The position numbers and the translations under genes were made by a program. A stretch of DNA of 24,743 bases from an uncultured Verrucomicrobiales bacterium. Its GTDB lineage: Bacteria > Verrucomicrobiota > Verrucomicrobiia > Verrucomicrobiales > Akkermansiaceae. The stretch lies in NCBI GenBank assembly GCA_937916135.1, contig CALFTQ010000067.1, positions 1-24,743 of the forward strand, given 5' to 3'. The first letter of the stretch is position 1, and every line of letters begins with the position of its first letter. Shown piece after piece: positions 15,282 to 22,903 of the stretch. The notes below the pieces were generated by a model. It saw only the letters and a program-made list of their open reading frames with translations, searched no databases and was not told the origin of the DNA.

Positions 15282-16178
15282 ATGAAACGTTTTCTCCTCA
15301 TTCCCTCCTGCGCCCTGCTGGCTTTCGGCATGCTCACTTCCTGCCAGAAAGAAGAAAAGACTGCTCAGCAGCTGGCTGAAGAATTGACTGCCGAGCTGCA
15401 GAAAGTGACCGACTACAAGACGGCAGAAGCCGTGGCTCCCCGCGTAGAGGTACTTAATAAGCGCTTCCAGAATGCCAGTGTGCGAGTGTTCAGCGCCGAT
15501 GCCAACGCGCTGGCCGGCAGTGAGGCAAATGCCTATTCAGATGCCTTGTGCCGACTGGTTCGCGAGATGGGTCGCGTGCAGGCTGGCAAGCCGGTAACGG
15601 AGGCCGATGGAGAGGTTGATGATGCCTCCCTGGTGCGTGCCGTGGGTGTGGGCTCCGGAGCCCCCGCCGATGCTCCGGCCAAGGATCAGTTCACCAAGGG
15701 GCAGCTCTACACCTACAATGCTGATTCTGAGAGCAACAATAACCCGCCCGCTCTGCCGGAGTATTACGGCTCTGACAAGCTGGCCGCCGCTCTCTCCTAT
15801 GTGGCCTCCACTTCTGATAATGGTGCTTTCAAATTTGCCTCTGAGGAAGACGTGCCGGCTATTCCCGCCGCTGCTGAGGTGGAGCGCGAGGAAATGGTGG
15901 TGGACAGCGTGATGCCCGCTGCTGAGGAAGAACCCGCTGCAGACGCTGCGACTTCTGAGGAAGAGCCCGCCGCTGACGAGGAGACCACTGAGGAGCCCGC
16001 TGCTGATGAGGAGACCACTGAGGAGCCCGCCGCTGATGAGGAGCCCGCAGCAGAGGAAGAGCCCGCTGATGATGAAGAAATCACCGATGACGCCGCCGGA
16101 GGGGAAGATGGCTCTGATGAGGGCGGTCTCGAGGATGACCTGGGCGGCGACGATGTGGAGCTTGACATTGAGCTCTGA
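15282..16178 (+). CDS. Highly acidic repeat-containing lipoprotein
   Basis: 298 residues. Signal peptide with lipobox LTSC and likely lipidated Cys21, so it is probably an outer- or inner-membrane lipoprotein. Residues about 22-200 form a soluble, partly helical domain of unrecognised family (QQLAEELTAELQKVTDYKTAE may be a helical start). From about residue 200 the sequence turns into a Glu/Asp/Pro/Ala tail with tandem EEPAADEETT-type repeats, ending in LEDDLGGDDVELDIEL. Such tails are usually disordered and strongly negative, and may bind cations or extend from the membrane; that is inference. Start chosen at ATG 15282 because the upstream TTG is the -35 box. Followed by a terminator. Confidence 0.82.
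   Translation: MKRFLLIPSCALLAFGMLTSCQKEEKTAQQLAEELTAELQKVTDYKTAEAVAPRVEVLNKRFQNASVRVFSADANALAGSEANAYSDALCRLVREMGRVQAGKPVTEADGEVDDASLVRAVGVGSGAPADAPAKDQFTKGQLYTYNADSESNNNPPALPEYYGSDKLAAALSYVASTSDNGAFKFASEEDVPAIPAAAEVEREEMVVDSVMPAAEEEPAADAATSEEEPAADEETTEEPAADEETTEEPAADEEPAAEEEPADDEEITDDAAGGEDGSDEGGLEDDLGGDDVELDIEL
15975..16034 (+). repeat. Two tandem 30-bp repeats in the acidic tail
   Basis: Units 15975-16004 and 16005-16034 differ at only two positions (a C/T in the second codon-like GAY and a T/C near the end). A shortened, diverged third unit follows to about 16070. They encode the DEETTEEPAA repeat; the multiple of three keeps the frame, so copy number can vary between strains. Confidence 0.85.
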
Positions 16179-16219
16179 TAAAATATTTTCACCTTGATTA
16201 TCACGTTTTGATGATGCCC

Positions 16220-16259
16220 GCCGCAGTTCTCTGAATAAGAGAGCTGCGGCGTTTGTTTT
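16220..16259 (+). terminator. Terminator after the acidic lipoprotein gene
   Basis: GCCGCAG/CTGCGGC (16220-16226/16244-16250) continued by CTCT/AGAG (16229-16232/16240-16243) after a 2-nt bulge, then GTTTGTTTTG. It ends 8 nt before the truA start. Confidence 0.8.
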
Positions 16260-16266
16260 GCGGCTT

Positions 16267-17028
16267 ATGGCTCGTTTGCTTTTTACTTGCGCCTATGATG
16301 GCGCACCATACTGCGGCTGGCAGAGCCAGCGGGAGGGGGAATCAATTCAGGATACGATTGAGGCAGCCATGGCGCGCATCCTGAAAGCCCCGCTTCGCAT
16401 TGCGGCCAGTGGCCGCACAGATGCCGGCGTGCATGCGCTGGCGCAGTGTTTTCATGCAGATATGCCGGCGGATTGCCGCATGAGTCCGCAGAACTGGCTG
16501 GCGGCTTTGAATGCGCACCTGCCGGCGAGCATCCGCATCATGCAGGTGCAGGCGGTGGCAGATGGTTTTCATGCCCGTTTTGATGCAGAGGGAAAGGAGT
16601 ATGAGTACCTCATCTGCCGCGGGCGCGTTCTTTCTCCGTTTCTGCACGGGAGAGCCTGGCATATCCCGCACGAGTTTGATGCGGGCGCGCTGGCAGTGGC
16701 CATGCGGGTGTACGAAGGCGAGCATGATTTCCGTCGCTTTGCCGCGAATAGGGGGAACGAGCCTGAGTGCCCTCCGGAAGATTTCTACCTGCGCACTATC
16801 TACAGCGCCACGGTGAGTGAGGAAGGGGAGATGCTGCGCATCCGCGTGCATGGCAATGGCTTCATGTACCGCATGGTGCGCCTGCTGGTGGGAACCGCTC
16901 ACCAGGTGGCGCGCGGCCGCATGAGCTGCGGGGCGCTGGCTGCCATGCTGGAGGAGCCCCTGGGGCAGAAAACCCGCTACTGCGCTCCGGCAGATGGCCT
17001 GTACCTCCGCCGGGTATTTTATCCGTAA
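16267..17028 (+). CDS. truA: tRNA pseudouridine(38-40) synthase TruA
   Basis: 253 residues, close to the usual 240-270. TruA isomerises uridines 38-40 in the tRNA anticodon arm. It begins with the family pattern FTCAYDGAPYCGWQSQ. The catalytic Asp52 sits in GRTDAGVHALAQ (49-60), and the later GKEYEYLIC, GEHDFRRFAA and FMYRMVRLLVGT blocks are all present, so it is complete. ATG 16267 is preferred to a TTG nine bases upstream, which lies in the terminator tail. It has its own transcript or read-through from the lipoprotein. A second, diverged truA fragment appears at 23957-24245. Confidence 0.95.
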   Translation: MARLLFTCAYDGAPYCGWQSQREGESIQDTIEAAMARILKAPLRIAASGRTDAGVHALAQCFHADMPADCRMSPQNWLAALNAHLPASIRIMQVQAVADGFHARFDAEGKEYEYLICRGRVLSPFLHGRAWHIPHEFDAGALAVAMRVYEGEHDFRRFAANRGNEPECPPEDFYLRTIYSATVSEEGEMLRIRVHGNGFMYRMVRLLVGTAHQVARGRMSCGALAAMLEEPLGQKTRYCAPADGLYLRRVFYP

Positions 17029-17038
17029 GCCGGCGCGC

Positions 17039-17071
17039 AAAAAAACTGTCCCCGCTGGTGGGCGGGGACAG
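17039..17071 (-). terminator. Terminator of the Sel1-repeat gene
   Basis: A 10-bp stem CTGTCCCCGC/GCGGGGACAG (17046-17055/17062-17071), followed on the - strand by seven T (17039-17045 read in reverse). It may also fold in the truA transcript, but there it has no T-tract. Confidence 0.85.
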
Positions 17072-17097
17072 AGCAGGGTAGTTGGAACAGTGTTGCT

Positions 17098-17664
17098 TCA
17101 GTTCCCGGCGGGCTGCTCAGGAGCCGGAGCGGGGGCGGATTCGGGGGCGCAGCAGGCTTTATCGCCGTCTTTGCACTTTTCTTTCCATTCCTTCCACTTC
17201 TTTTCGCAGAGCTCCTTGTACATCTTCATGTACTTTTCGGCCATTTCGGGGTTCTTTTCCACGCCTTTACCCTCTGCGTACATGTGCGCGAGCGCGCGGC
17301 AGGCGGTCGGGTGGCCTTCTGCTGCGGCTTTTTCCAGGCCGGGCAGGGCTTTGGCGTACCATTCACCGGCTTTTTCGGTATCCGGGGCGGCATTGTCATC
17401 GCCGGTTTCGGTGAGATAAGCCACGGTATACTGAGCGATGGGGTCGCCATTGGCGGCTTCCAAGGTTACTGTTTCGATGTCCAGCCAGGCCTGCTCACCG
17501 CAGGTGATGCCCTTGTCTGTCTTGCAGCAGGGAGCTTTGCCGCAGCATTTATCCTTGCTGCAGCAGGCGCTTGCGGGTGTATTGGCGGGGGTGGTGTCGT
17601 CTGCCTGGGCCAGATTGACCAGACCAAGCAGCATTGCGGCGGTTGTGAGTGCAATTTTCTTCAT
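17098..17664 (-). CDS. Secreted Cys-rich Sel1-repeat protein
   Basis: 188 residues. Signal peptide 1-21 (ends LAQA). The mature N-terminus has three Cys-Cys pairs in a row (34/35, 40/41, 46/47) plus Cys55. A Sel1/TPR-like repeat region follows (about 70-150: GDPIAQYTVAYLTE, AGEWYAKALPGLEKAAAEGHPTACRALAHMYAEGKGV). The Lys/Glu/Trp-rich helix after it has further Cys (153, 164, 171/172), and the tail is Pro-Ala rich. Twelve Cys in about 167 mature residues suggests metal binding or several disulfides; that is inference. Sel1 repeats mediate protein contacts. It has its own promoter and terminator, and is divergent from the tRNA-Thr/tuf operon. Confidence 0.8.
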   Translation of the reverse strand: MKKIALTTAAMLLGLVNLAQADDTTPANTPASACCSKDKCCGKAPCCKTDKGITCGEQAWLDIETVTLEAANGDPIAQYTVAYLTETGDDNAAPDTEKAGEWYAKALPGLEKAAAEGHPTACRALAHMYAEGKGVEKNPEMAEKYMKMYKELCEKKWKEWKEKCKDGDKACCAPESAPAPAPEQPAGN

Positions 17665-17672
17665 AGGCCCTC

Positions 17673-17701
17673 ATTCTGCACCCAACTTTTCCCCCTTTCA
17701 A
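17673..17701 (-). promoter_or_regulatory. Putative promoter of the Sel1-repeat gene
   Basis: Read on the - strand: TTGAAA (17696-17701), 17 bp, CAGAAT (17673-17678), then 8 nt to ATG 17664. It predicts a 1-2 nt leader. Confidence 0.4.
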
Positions 17702-17786
17702 TCCAACTTTCTACCTATTTGAGGGTGAATTCAGACGAATTTTGGTGCGAAAATCGATTTTTTTTGAAAAAAATTAGAAATAATCA

Positions 17787-17815
17787 TTGACTTGGCGGCC
17801 GAGTGCGTGTATACT
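17787..17815 (+). promoter_or_regulatory. Promoter of the thrT-tuf operon
   Basis: TTGACT (17787-17792), 17 bp, TATACT (17810-17815), about 48 nt before the tRNA. It is preceded by an A/T-rich stretch (17757-17785) that could act as an UP element. It is the best match to consensus in the window, as expected for a stable-RNA and tuf promoter. Confidence 0.8.
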
Positions 17816-17862
17816 TGCCCCGCTTTCACGTCTCACACGAGTGGGACGCCCGGAGTCAAGTC

Positions 17863-17934
<72 letters not shown>

Positions 17935-17988
17935 TTTTTTCGGCTCATGCAAGAATAAGCAGCCCAAAAAATTTATTTATTTACTATT

Positions 17989-19170
<1,182 letters not shown>

Positions 19171-19201
19171 GTTGCCTTTCCGAAAACTTAGAAATGGGTG
19201 A

Positions 19202-19260
19202 CCACCCCGCAAGTGGGTGGCACCTCGGCCAGGGGAGATGGCCGCAAGGTCATCTCCCCT
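19202..19260 (+). other. Two stem-loops in the tuf-tRNA-Trp spacer
   Basis: CCACCC/GGGTGG (19202-19207/19215-19220), then a perfect 10-bp stem AGGGGAGATG/CATCTCCCCT (19231-19240/19251-19260). No T-tract follows, so processing, protection of the tuf mRNA 3' end or an attenuator are more likely than simple termination. Confidence 0.7.
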
Positions 19261-19291
19261 GATAAGCCGGAACACGACAGAGCAAGGTTAT

Positions 19292-19364
19292 AGGGTAATA
19301 GCTCAATTGGTAGAGCAGCGGTCTCCAAAACCGCGTGTTGGGAGTTCGAGTCTCTCTTACCCTG
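19292..19364 (+). tRNA. tRNA-Trp (anticodon CCA)
   Basis: Acceptor AGGGTAA/TTACCCT, D stem GCTC/GAGC, anticodon stem GCGGT/ACCGC with loop CTCCAAA (anticodon CCA at 19325-19327), T stem GGGAG/CTCTC (with one G-T pair) and loop TTCGAGT. Discriminator G19364. The 3' CCA is encoded at 19365-19367, unlike in the tRNA-Thr of the same operon. The position between tuf and secE is the classical one. Confidence 0.96.
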
Positions 19365-19418
19365 CCAGCCTTCCTCTTTTTTTTTCTCAAAAAATATCCG
19401 CACCATCTCACGCTTACA

Positions 19419-19646
19419 ATGTTCCGCAAGATTTCCCAATATATTTCTGCTGTAAAGGGCGAGTTGAAGAAGTGCTCCTGGCCCTGGGAGAGCGACCCGA
19501 AGATTACCGGGTTCAAGAAGTTCCGTGAGCTGTCCGGTTCGACAGTTGTAGTGCTCATCGCCATGGTGTTGCTGGGCGCTTATGTCGCATTCTTTGATTA
19601 CGTGCTCTCGGCGGTGGTGACCCGCGCGATTGAGCTGCTTTCCTGA
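19419..19646 (+). CDS. secE: Preprotein translocase subunit SecE
   Basis: 75 residues, the short single-helix SecE type. SecE clamps the SecY channel in the inner membrane. It has the N-terminal amphipathic part (ISAVKGELKKCSWPW, the conserved EL-KKxxWP motif) and one transmembrane helix (about 44-70). An earlier in-frame start would run into tRNA-Trp, so ATG 19419 is chosen. No SD. nusG follows after 31 bp. Confidence 0.95.
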   Translation: MFRKISQYISAVKGELKKCSWPWESDPKITGFKKFRELSGSTVVVLIAMVLLGAYVAFFDYVLSAVVTRAIELLS

Positions 19647-19677
19647 TTTTCATTTTTCCATATTTTATCACCATTAT

Positions 19678-20316
19678 ATGTCCCGCCCCTACGATCGTAA
19701 GTCCGGCACGGTGCGCGTGACCCCTGAGCCGAAAGACCAGTGGTACGTGCTTCATGTGCTTTCCAACAAGGAAGACCGCGCGGTGGAAAACCTCAATCGC
19801 CTGTTCAAGGAGGATGAGGAGATGAATGCCCTGCTGCAGAGCGCACCGCTGGTTCCCAAGGAAAAGGTGGAGGAAGTGCGCAATGGCAAGAAATATATCG
19901 TGAATCGCAAGCTCTACCCGGGCTATGTGTATCTTAACTTTGCGCTGCGCCGCCCGGATGGCTCGCTGAACAACGAAGCCTGGTACAAGATTCAGGCTGT
20001 GGATGGAGTTATAAGCTTTGCCTGTGGCCGCAATAAGGAGCCTATTCCCATGCCCCAGAGAGATGTGAAGGACTTCCTGGCTGAGGTGGAACGCTGCAGC
20101 GGCTCCGCTCGCCCGAAGGTAGCCTTCAACGTGGGTGAAGAGGTAGAGGTGCTTGATGGTGCCTTCCAGGGTGAGCATGGTATCGTGGAGATGGTGGATA
20201 CTGAGCGCGGCCGCCTGCGCGTGGGCGTGACCATGTTCGGCCGTTCCAACCCGCTTGATTTGTCCTACGCCCAGGTGCGTCTTGTGCCTGATGATGAGAA
20301 GGGCAAGAACCTGTAA
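19678..20316 (+). CDS. nusG: Transcription elongation/antitermination factor NusG
   Basis: 212 residues. NusG binds RNA polymerase and links it to Rho or to the ribosome. The NGN domain (about 20-140) starts WYVLHVLSNKED and contains KLYPGYVYLNF; the KOW domain is at about 150-178 (FNVGEEVEVLDGAFQGEHGIV). The first 19 residues (with RKSGTVRVTPEPKD) form a short extension. A segment at about 45-78 before the PGYV motif is longer than in E. coli NusG. ATG 19678 is chosen because the upstream TTG lies within secE. Confidence 0.96.
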   Translation: MSRPYDRKSGTVRVTPEPKDQWYVLHVLSNKEDRAVENLNRLFKEDEEMNALLQSAPLVPKEKVEEVRNGKKYIVNRKLYPGYVYLNFALRRPDGSLNNEAWYKIQAVDGVISFACGRNKEPIPMPQRDVKDFLAEVERCSGSARPKVAFNVGEEVEVLDGAFQGEHGIVEMVDTERGRLRVGVTMFGRSNPLDLSYAQVRLVPDDEKGKNL

Positions 20317-20342
20317 AGAGAAGATTTCCCCCGCCGCCGGGG

Positions 20343-20358
20343 ACCGGCACCCGCCGGT
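20343..20358 (+). other. Hairpin in the nusG-rplK spacer
   Basis: ACCGGC/GCCGGT (20343-20348/20353-20358) with a 4-nt loop in a 71-nt GC-rich leader before rplK. It may take part in L1/L11 control of the rplKA message; no clear L1-binding motif could be verified. Confidence 0.4.
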
Positions 20359-20387
20359 TAGAGCGGCAAACCCAAACTAACACAACC

Positions 20388-20816
20388 ATGGCAAAAGAAG
20401 TAGTTAAAATCATTAAGCTGCAGATTCCTGCCGGCGCTGCGAATCCCTCGCCGCCCGTGGGTCCTGCTCTTGGTCAGGCCGGTGTTAACATCATGGGCTT
20501 CTGCAAAGAGTTCAACGCAAAGACTCAGAAGCAGGCCGGTGACGTTCTCCCCGTCGTGATCACCGTGTACAAGGACAAGTCCTTCGACTTCATCACCAAG
20601 CAGCCGCCGGCAGCCCTCCTTCTGAAGAAGGCCGCTGGTATCAAGTCCGGCTCCGGCGAGCCGAACAAGACCAAGGTGGCTAAGATCTCCAAGGAGAAGC
20701 TGATGGAAATTGTCAACACCAAGATGCCCGACTTTAACACCACGAACCCGGAAGCCGCTGCCCGCATCATCGCTGGTCAGGCCCGTCAGATGGGTATCGA
20801 GGTTGAAGGCATGTAA
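20388..20816 (+). CDS. rplK: Ribosomal protein L11
   Basis: 142 residues, standard length. It binds the GTPase-associated region of 23S rRNA with L10/L12. The typical N-terminal IKLQIPAGAANPSPPVGPALGQAGVNIM block and the C-terminal RNA-binding domain (KTKVAKISKEKLMEI...AARIIAGQARQMGIEVEG) are present. Starts with ATGGCAAAAG after an A/C-rich leader with no SD. rplA follows after 56 bp. Confidence 0.98.
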   Translation: MAKEVVKIIKLQIPAGAANPSPPVGPALGQAGVNIMGFCKEFNAKTQKQAGDVLPVVITVYKDKSFDFITKQPPAALLLKKAAGIKSGSGEPNKTKVAKISKEKLMEIVNTKMPDFNTTNPEAAARIIAGQARQMGIEVEGM

Positions 20817-20872
20817 CCCCTTCGCAGGAGGGAATTAACCAATATTAACCCCGAACGTACTGCTAAATAAAT

Positions 20873-21574
20873 ATGTCTACAAAACGCTCCAAGCGCTACA
20901 ACGAGGCAGCCAAGCTTGTTGATTCCAGCAAGAACTACGCTGTCGAGGAGGCTGTGGAACTGATGAAGAGCTTCCCCGCTCCGAAGTTCGACCCCACGGT
21001 CACCGTTTCCTTCCACCTGACGGTGGATCCCCGCAAAGCCGACCAGATGGTGCGTGGCTCCGTGGCCCTGCCCAATGGTACTGGTAAGAATGTTCGCGTC
21101 ATCGTGTTTGCCCAGGGTGAGGCCGCTCAGGCTGCTCTGGAGGCCGGTGCCGAGAAGGTTGGCCTGGAAGACCTGATTAAGGAAATCCAGGGTGGTTACC
21201 TTGATTTCGACAGCGCAATCGCCACCCCGGACGCCATGGCCCAGGTGCGTAAGATTGCCCGTGTGCTCGGCCCGCGCGGCCTGATGCCGAACCCGAAGAC
21301 CGGCACTGTGACGGATGACACCGCCAAGGCCGTGCGCGAGGTGAAGGCTGGTCGCGTTGACTTCAAGGTTGACAAGAACGCCAACATTTCTGCCGCTGTG
21401 GGCAAGCTTTCCTTCGAAAGCGATAAGCTCGTTGAGAACGCTCGTGCATTCATCTCCGCCGTTGTGAAGGCCCGCCCCTCTGGTGCCAAGGGCGCTTATA
21501 TCGCCGGCGTGACTATGTCCAGCTCCATGAACCCCGGCCTGTCCATCAGCCCGGTGGAGTACTCCAAGAACTAA
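20873..21574 (+). CDS. rplA: Ribosomal protein L1
   Basis: 233 residues, standard length. It forms the L1 stalk of the large subunit and commonly represses its own operon. Family landmarks: KRSKRYNEAAKLVD at the start, LPNGTGKNVRVIVFAQG, and GPRGLMPNPKTGTV (about 137-150). A GGAGG-like stretch exists at 20827 but is about 40 nt upstream of the ATG, too far for an SD. Confidence 0.98.
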   Translation: MSTKRSKRYNEAAKLVDSSKNYAVEEAVELMKSFPAPKFDPTVTVSFHLTVDPRKADQMVRGSVALPNGTGKNVRVIVFAQGEAAQAALEAGAEKVGLEDLIKEIQGGYLDFDSAIATPDAMAQVRKIARVLGPRGLMPNPKTGTVTDDTAKAVREVKAGRVDFKVDKNANISAAVGKLSFESDKLVENARAFISAVVKARPSGAKGAYIAGVTMSSSMNPGLSISPVEYSKN

Positions 21575-21594
21575 CCTGAACCACAAGAACTAGT

Positions 21595-22125
21595 ATGAGC
21601 AACGAAAAGAAACTCAATCCTCACAAGGGCGTTATCATCGATAGCCTCGTGGCCAAGGTTAACGCTTCTCCCTTCGTGCTGGTGTTCGATTACACCGGCG
21701 TGACGGTGCCCGAGTTCACCGCTCTGCGCGCTGCGCTGGCTGAAGCCGGTGCCAAGTGCGAGGTGGCCAAGAACACCTTCATGGCCAAGGCTATTGCCTC
21801 TGCCGGGCTGCCGGATATCTCCGCTTCCCTGAAGGGGCAGACCGCCTACATCATGGGCAACAGCGATGTGTGCGCCGCCGCCAAGGCTGTGAACAACTTC
21901 GCCAAGAAGTCCAAGAAGGCTGCCTGGAAGGCCGGTATCCTTGATGGTGCCGAACTGAGCCCCGAGAAGATCAAGGCCCTGGGCGACCTGCCCAGCCGCG
22001 AAGTACTGCTGGCCACCCTGCTTGGTACCATCAATGGTGCCGGTGCTGCTCTGGCCCGCGTCATCCAGGCCTACGTCGACAAGGAAAATGGTGGTGCAAC
22101 GGAAGAAACTTCCGCTGCTGAGTAA
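21595..22125 (+). CDS. rplJ: Ribosomal protein L10
   Basis: 176 residues. It anchors the L7/L12 dimers to the ribosome. The N-terminal domain has FVLVFDYTGVTVPEFTALRAALAEAGAKCEVAKNTFMAKA; the C-terminal helix for L12 binding includes LLGTINGAGAALARVIQAYVDKE. It starts 20 bp after rplA, so there is no separate rplJ leader of the E. coli type. The structured spacer lies downstream, before rplL. Confidence 0.97.
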   Translation: MSNEKKLNPHKGVIIDSLVAKVNASPFVLVFDYTGVTVPEFTALRAALAEAGAKCEVAKNTFMAKAIASAGLPDISASLKGQTAYIMGNSDVCAAAKAVNNFAKKSKKAAWKAGILDGAELSPEKIKALGDLPSREVLLATLLGTINGAGAALARVIQAYVDKENGGATEETSAAE

Positions 22126-22133
22126 AAAAAGAC

Positions 22134-22162
22134 TTGAACAGATGGCGGCGGTGTGGTATCAA
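22134..22162 (+). promoter_or_regulatory. Possible internal promoter for rplL
   Basis: TTGAAC (22134-22139), 17 bp, TATCAA (22157-22162) in the rplJ-rplL spacer. The -10 overlaps the loop of the first hairpin. Moderate box matches; extra rplL expression would suit the multiple L7/L12 copies per ribosome. Confidence 0.35.
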
Positions 22163-22243
22163 CTGCCCGCCGCCTGAAAAAAATTAGGTTCTCTGTCGGC
22201 TCTCCGGCCGGTGAGAACTGAAATGGATGGGGAGCCCCCATCC
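22144..22243 (+). other. Three consecutive hairpins in the rplJ-rplL spacer
   Basis: Stem 1 GGCGGCGG/CCGCCGCC (22144-22151/22167-22174); stem 2 GTTCTC/GAGAAC with an inner CGGC/GCCG pair (22188-22193/22213-22218); stem 3 GGATGGGG/CCCCATCC (22225-22232/22236-22243). None has a T-tract. They lie within the 153-bp spacer and probably shape or protect the rplL message. Confidence 0.7.
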
Positions 22244-22278
22244 GCGACAAGAACCAATTAACTAGAAAAAATACTACA

Positions 22279-22653
22279 ATGGCTGATATCAATACTATCG
22301 CTGAGGAACTTGGCAAGCTTACCATCCTGGAGGCTGCTGAGCTTGTGAAGATGCTGGAAGAGAAGTGGGGCGTTTCCGCCGCTGCTCCGGTTGCTGCCGC
22401 CGCTCCCGGCGCTGCTCCCGCTGAGGCTGCTGAGGAGAAGACCGACTTCGACGTTGAGCTGACCGACGCCGGTGCCAGCAAGATCAACGTTATTAAGGCT
22501 GTGCGTACCGTCAAGACCGGTCTGGGTCTGGCTGACGCCAAGAAGCTCGTTGAGAGCGCTCCCGCCGTCATCCTTGAGGGCGTTTCCAAGGAGGAAGCCG
22601 AGAAGGCCAAGGCCGAGCTCGAGAAGGCTGGCGCCAAGGTCACCATCAAGTAA
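22279..22653 (+). CDS. rplL: Ribosomal protein L7/L12
   Basis: 124 residues, standard length. It is present in several copies per ribosome and recruits translation GTPases. N-terminal dimer domain (LGKLTILEAAELVKMLEEKWGV), an Ala/Pro-rich hinge (about 35-53), and the C-terminal domain with KINVIKAVRTVKTGLGLADAKKLVE. The start is preceded by AACTAGAAAAAATACTACA, A-rich without SD. Confidence 0.98.
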   Translation: MADINTIAEELGKLTILEAAELVKMLEEKWGVSAAAPVAAAAPGAAPAEAAEEKTDFDVELTDAGASKINVIKAVRTVKTGLGLADAKKLVESAPAVILEGVSKEEAEKAKAELEKAGAKVTIK

Positions 22654-22665
22654 CCTTTCATATCC

Positions 22666-22706
22666 CGCGAAGCAGGAGGGGATTTCTGTCCTCTCCTGCC
22701 TTCGCG
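22666..22706 (+). other. Strong hairpin after rplL
   Basis: CGCGAA/TTCGCG (22666-22671/22701-22706) stacked on GCAGGAG/CTCCTGC (22672-22678/22693-22699) with one bulged C. No T-tract. E. coli has an attenuator and an RNase III site in the rplL-rpoB spacer; this could be the equivalent (inference). Confidence 0.7.
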
Positions 22707-22777
22707 TCCCTCCGTTTCTGGCTGTATTCGGAGAGTTTTATAAGCCGCTTACTGTCATAATTTTCTAAGGTTTACAT

Positions 22778-22880
22778 GTGCGCGTGCGCACGTAAGCCCG
22801 ACCCGGGGCAGAGCAGGAATCATGTCATCATGCTCCCGGTCGGTTTTACGAAGGAACCGACCCCGCACCTGGCCAGGTGC
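22778..22880 (+). other. Palindromes in the rpoB leader
   Basis: The second half of the 250-bp rplL-rpoB spacer carries GTGCGC/GCGCAC (22778-22783/22786-22791), an 8-bp stem GGTCGGTT/AACCGACC (22838-22845/22855-22862) and a perfect 16-bp palindrome GCACCTGGCCAGGTGC (22865-22880) ending 23 nt before the rpoB ATG. They may be an RNA control element of rpoB or a protein-binding site. No good promoter was found in the spacer. Confidence 0.55.
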
Positions 22881-22903
22881 ACAACTTCATCTCCGACAAC
22901 TCC

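Noticed and set aside
16267..17028. Idea that the truA-like part of the rpoB frame is a recent copy of this truA
   Set aside because: Protein identity over the shared part is only about 61% and the third codon positions differ widely, so it derives from another truA gene.
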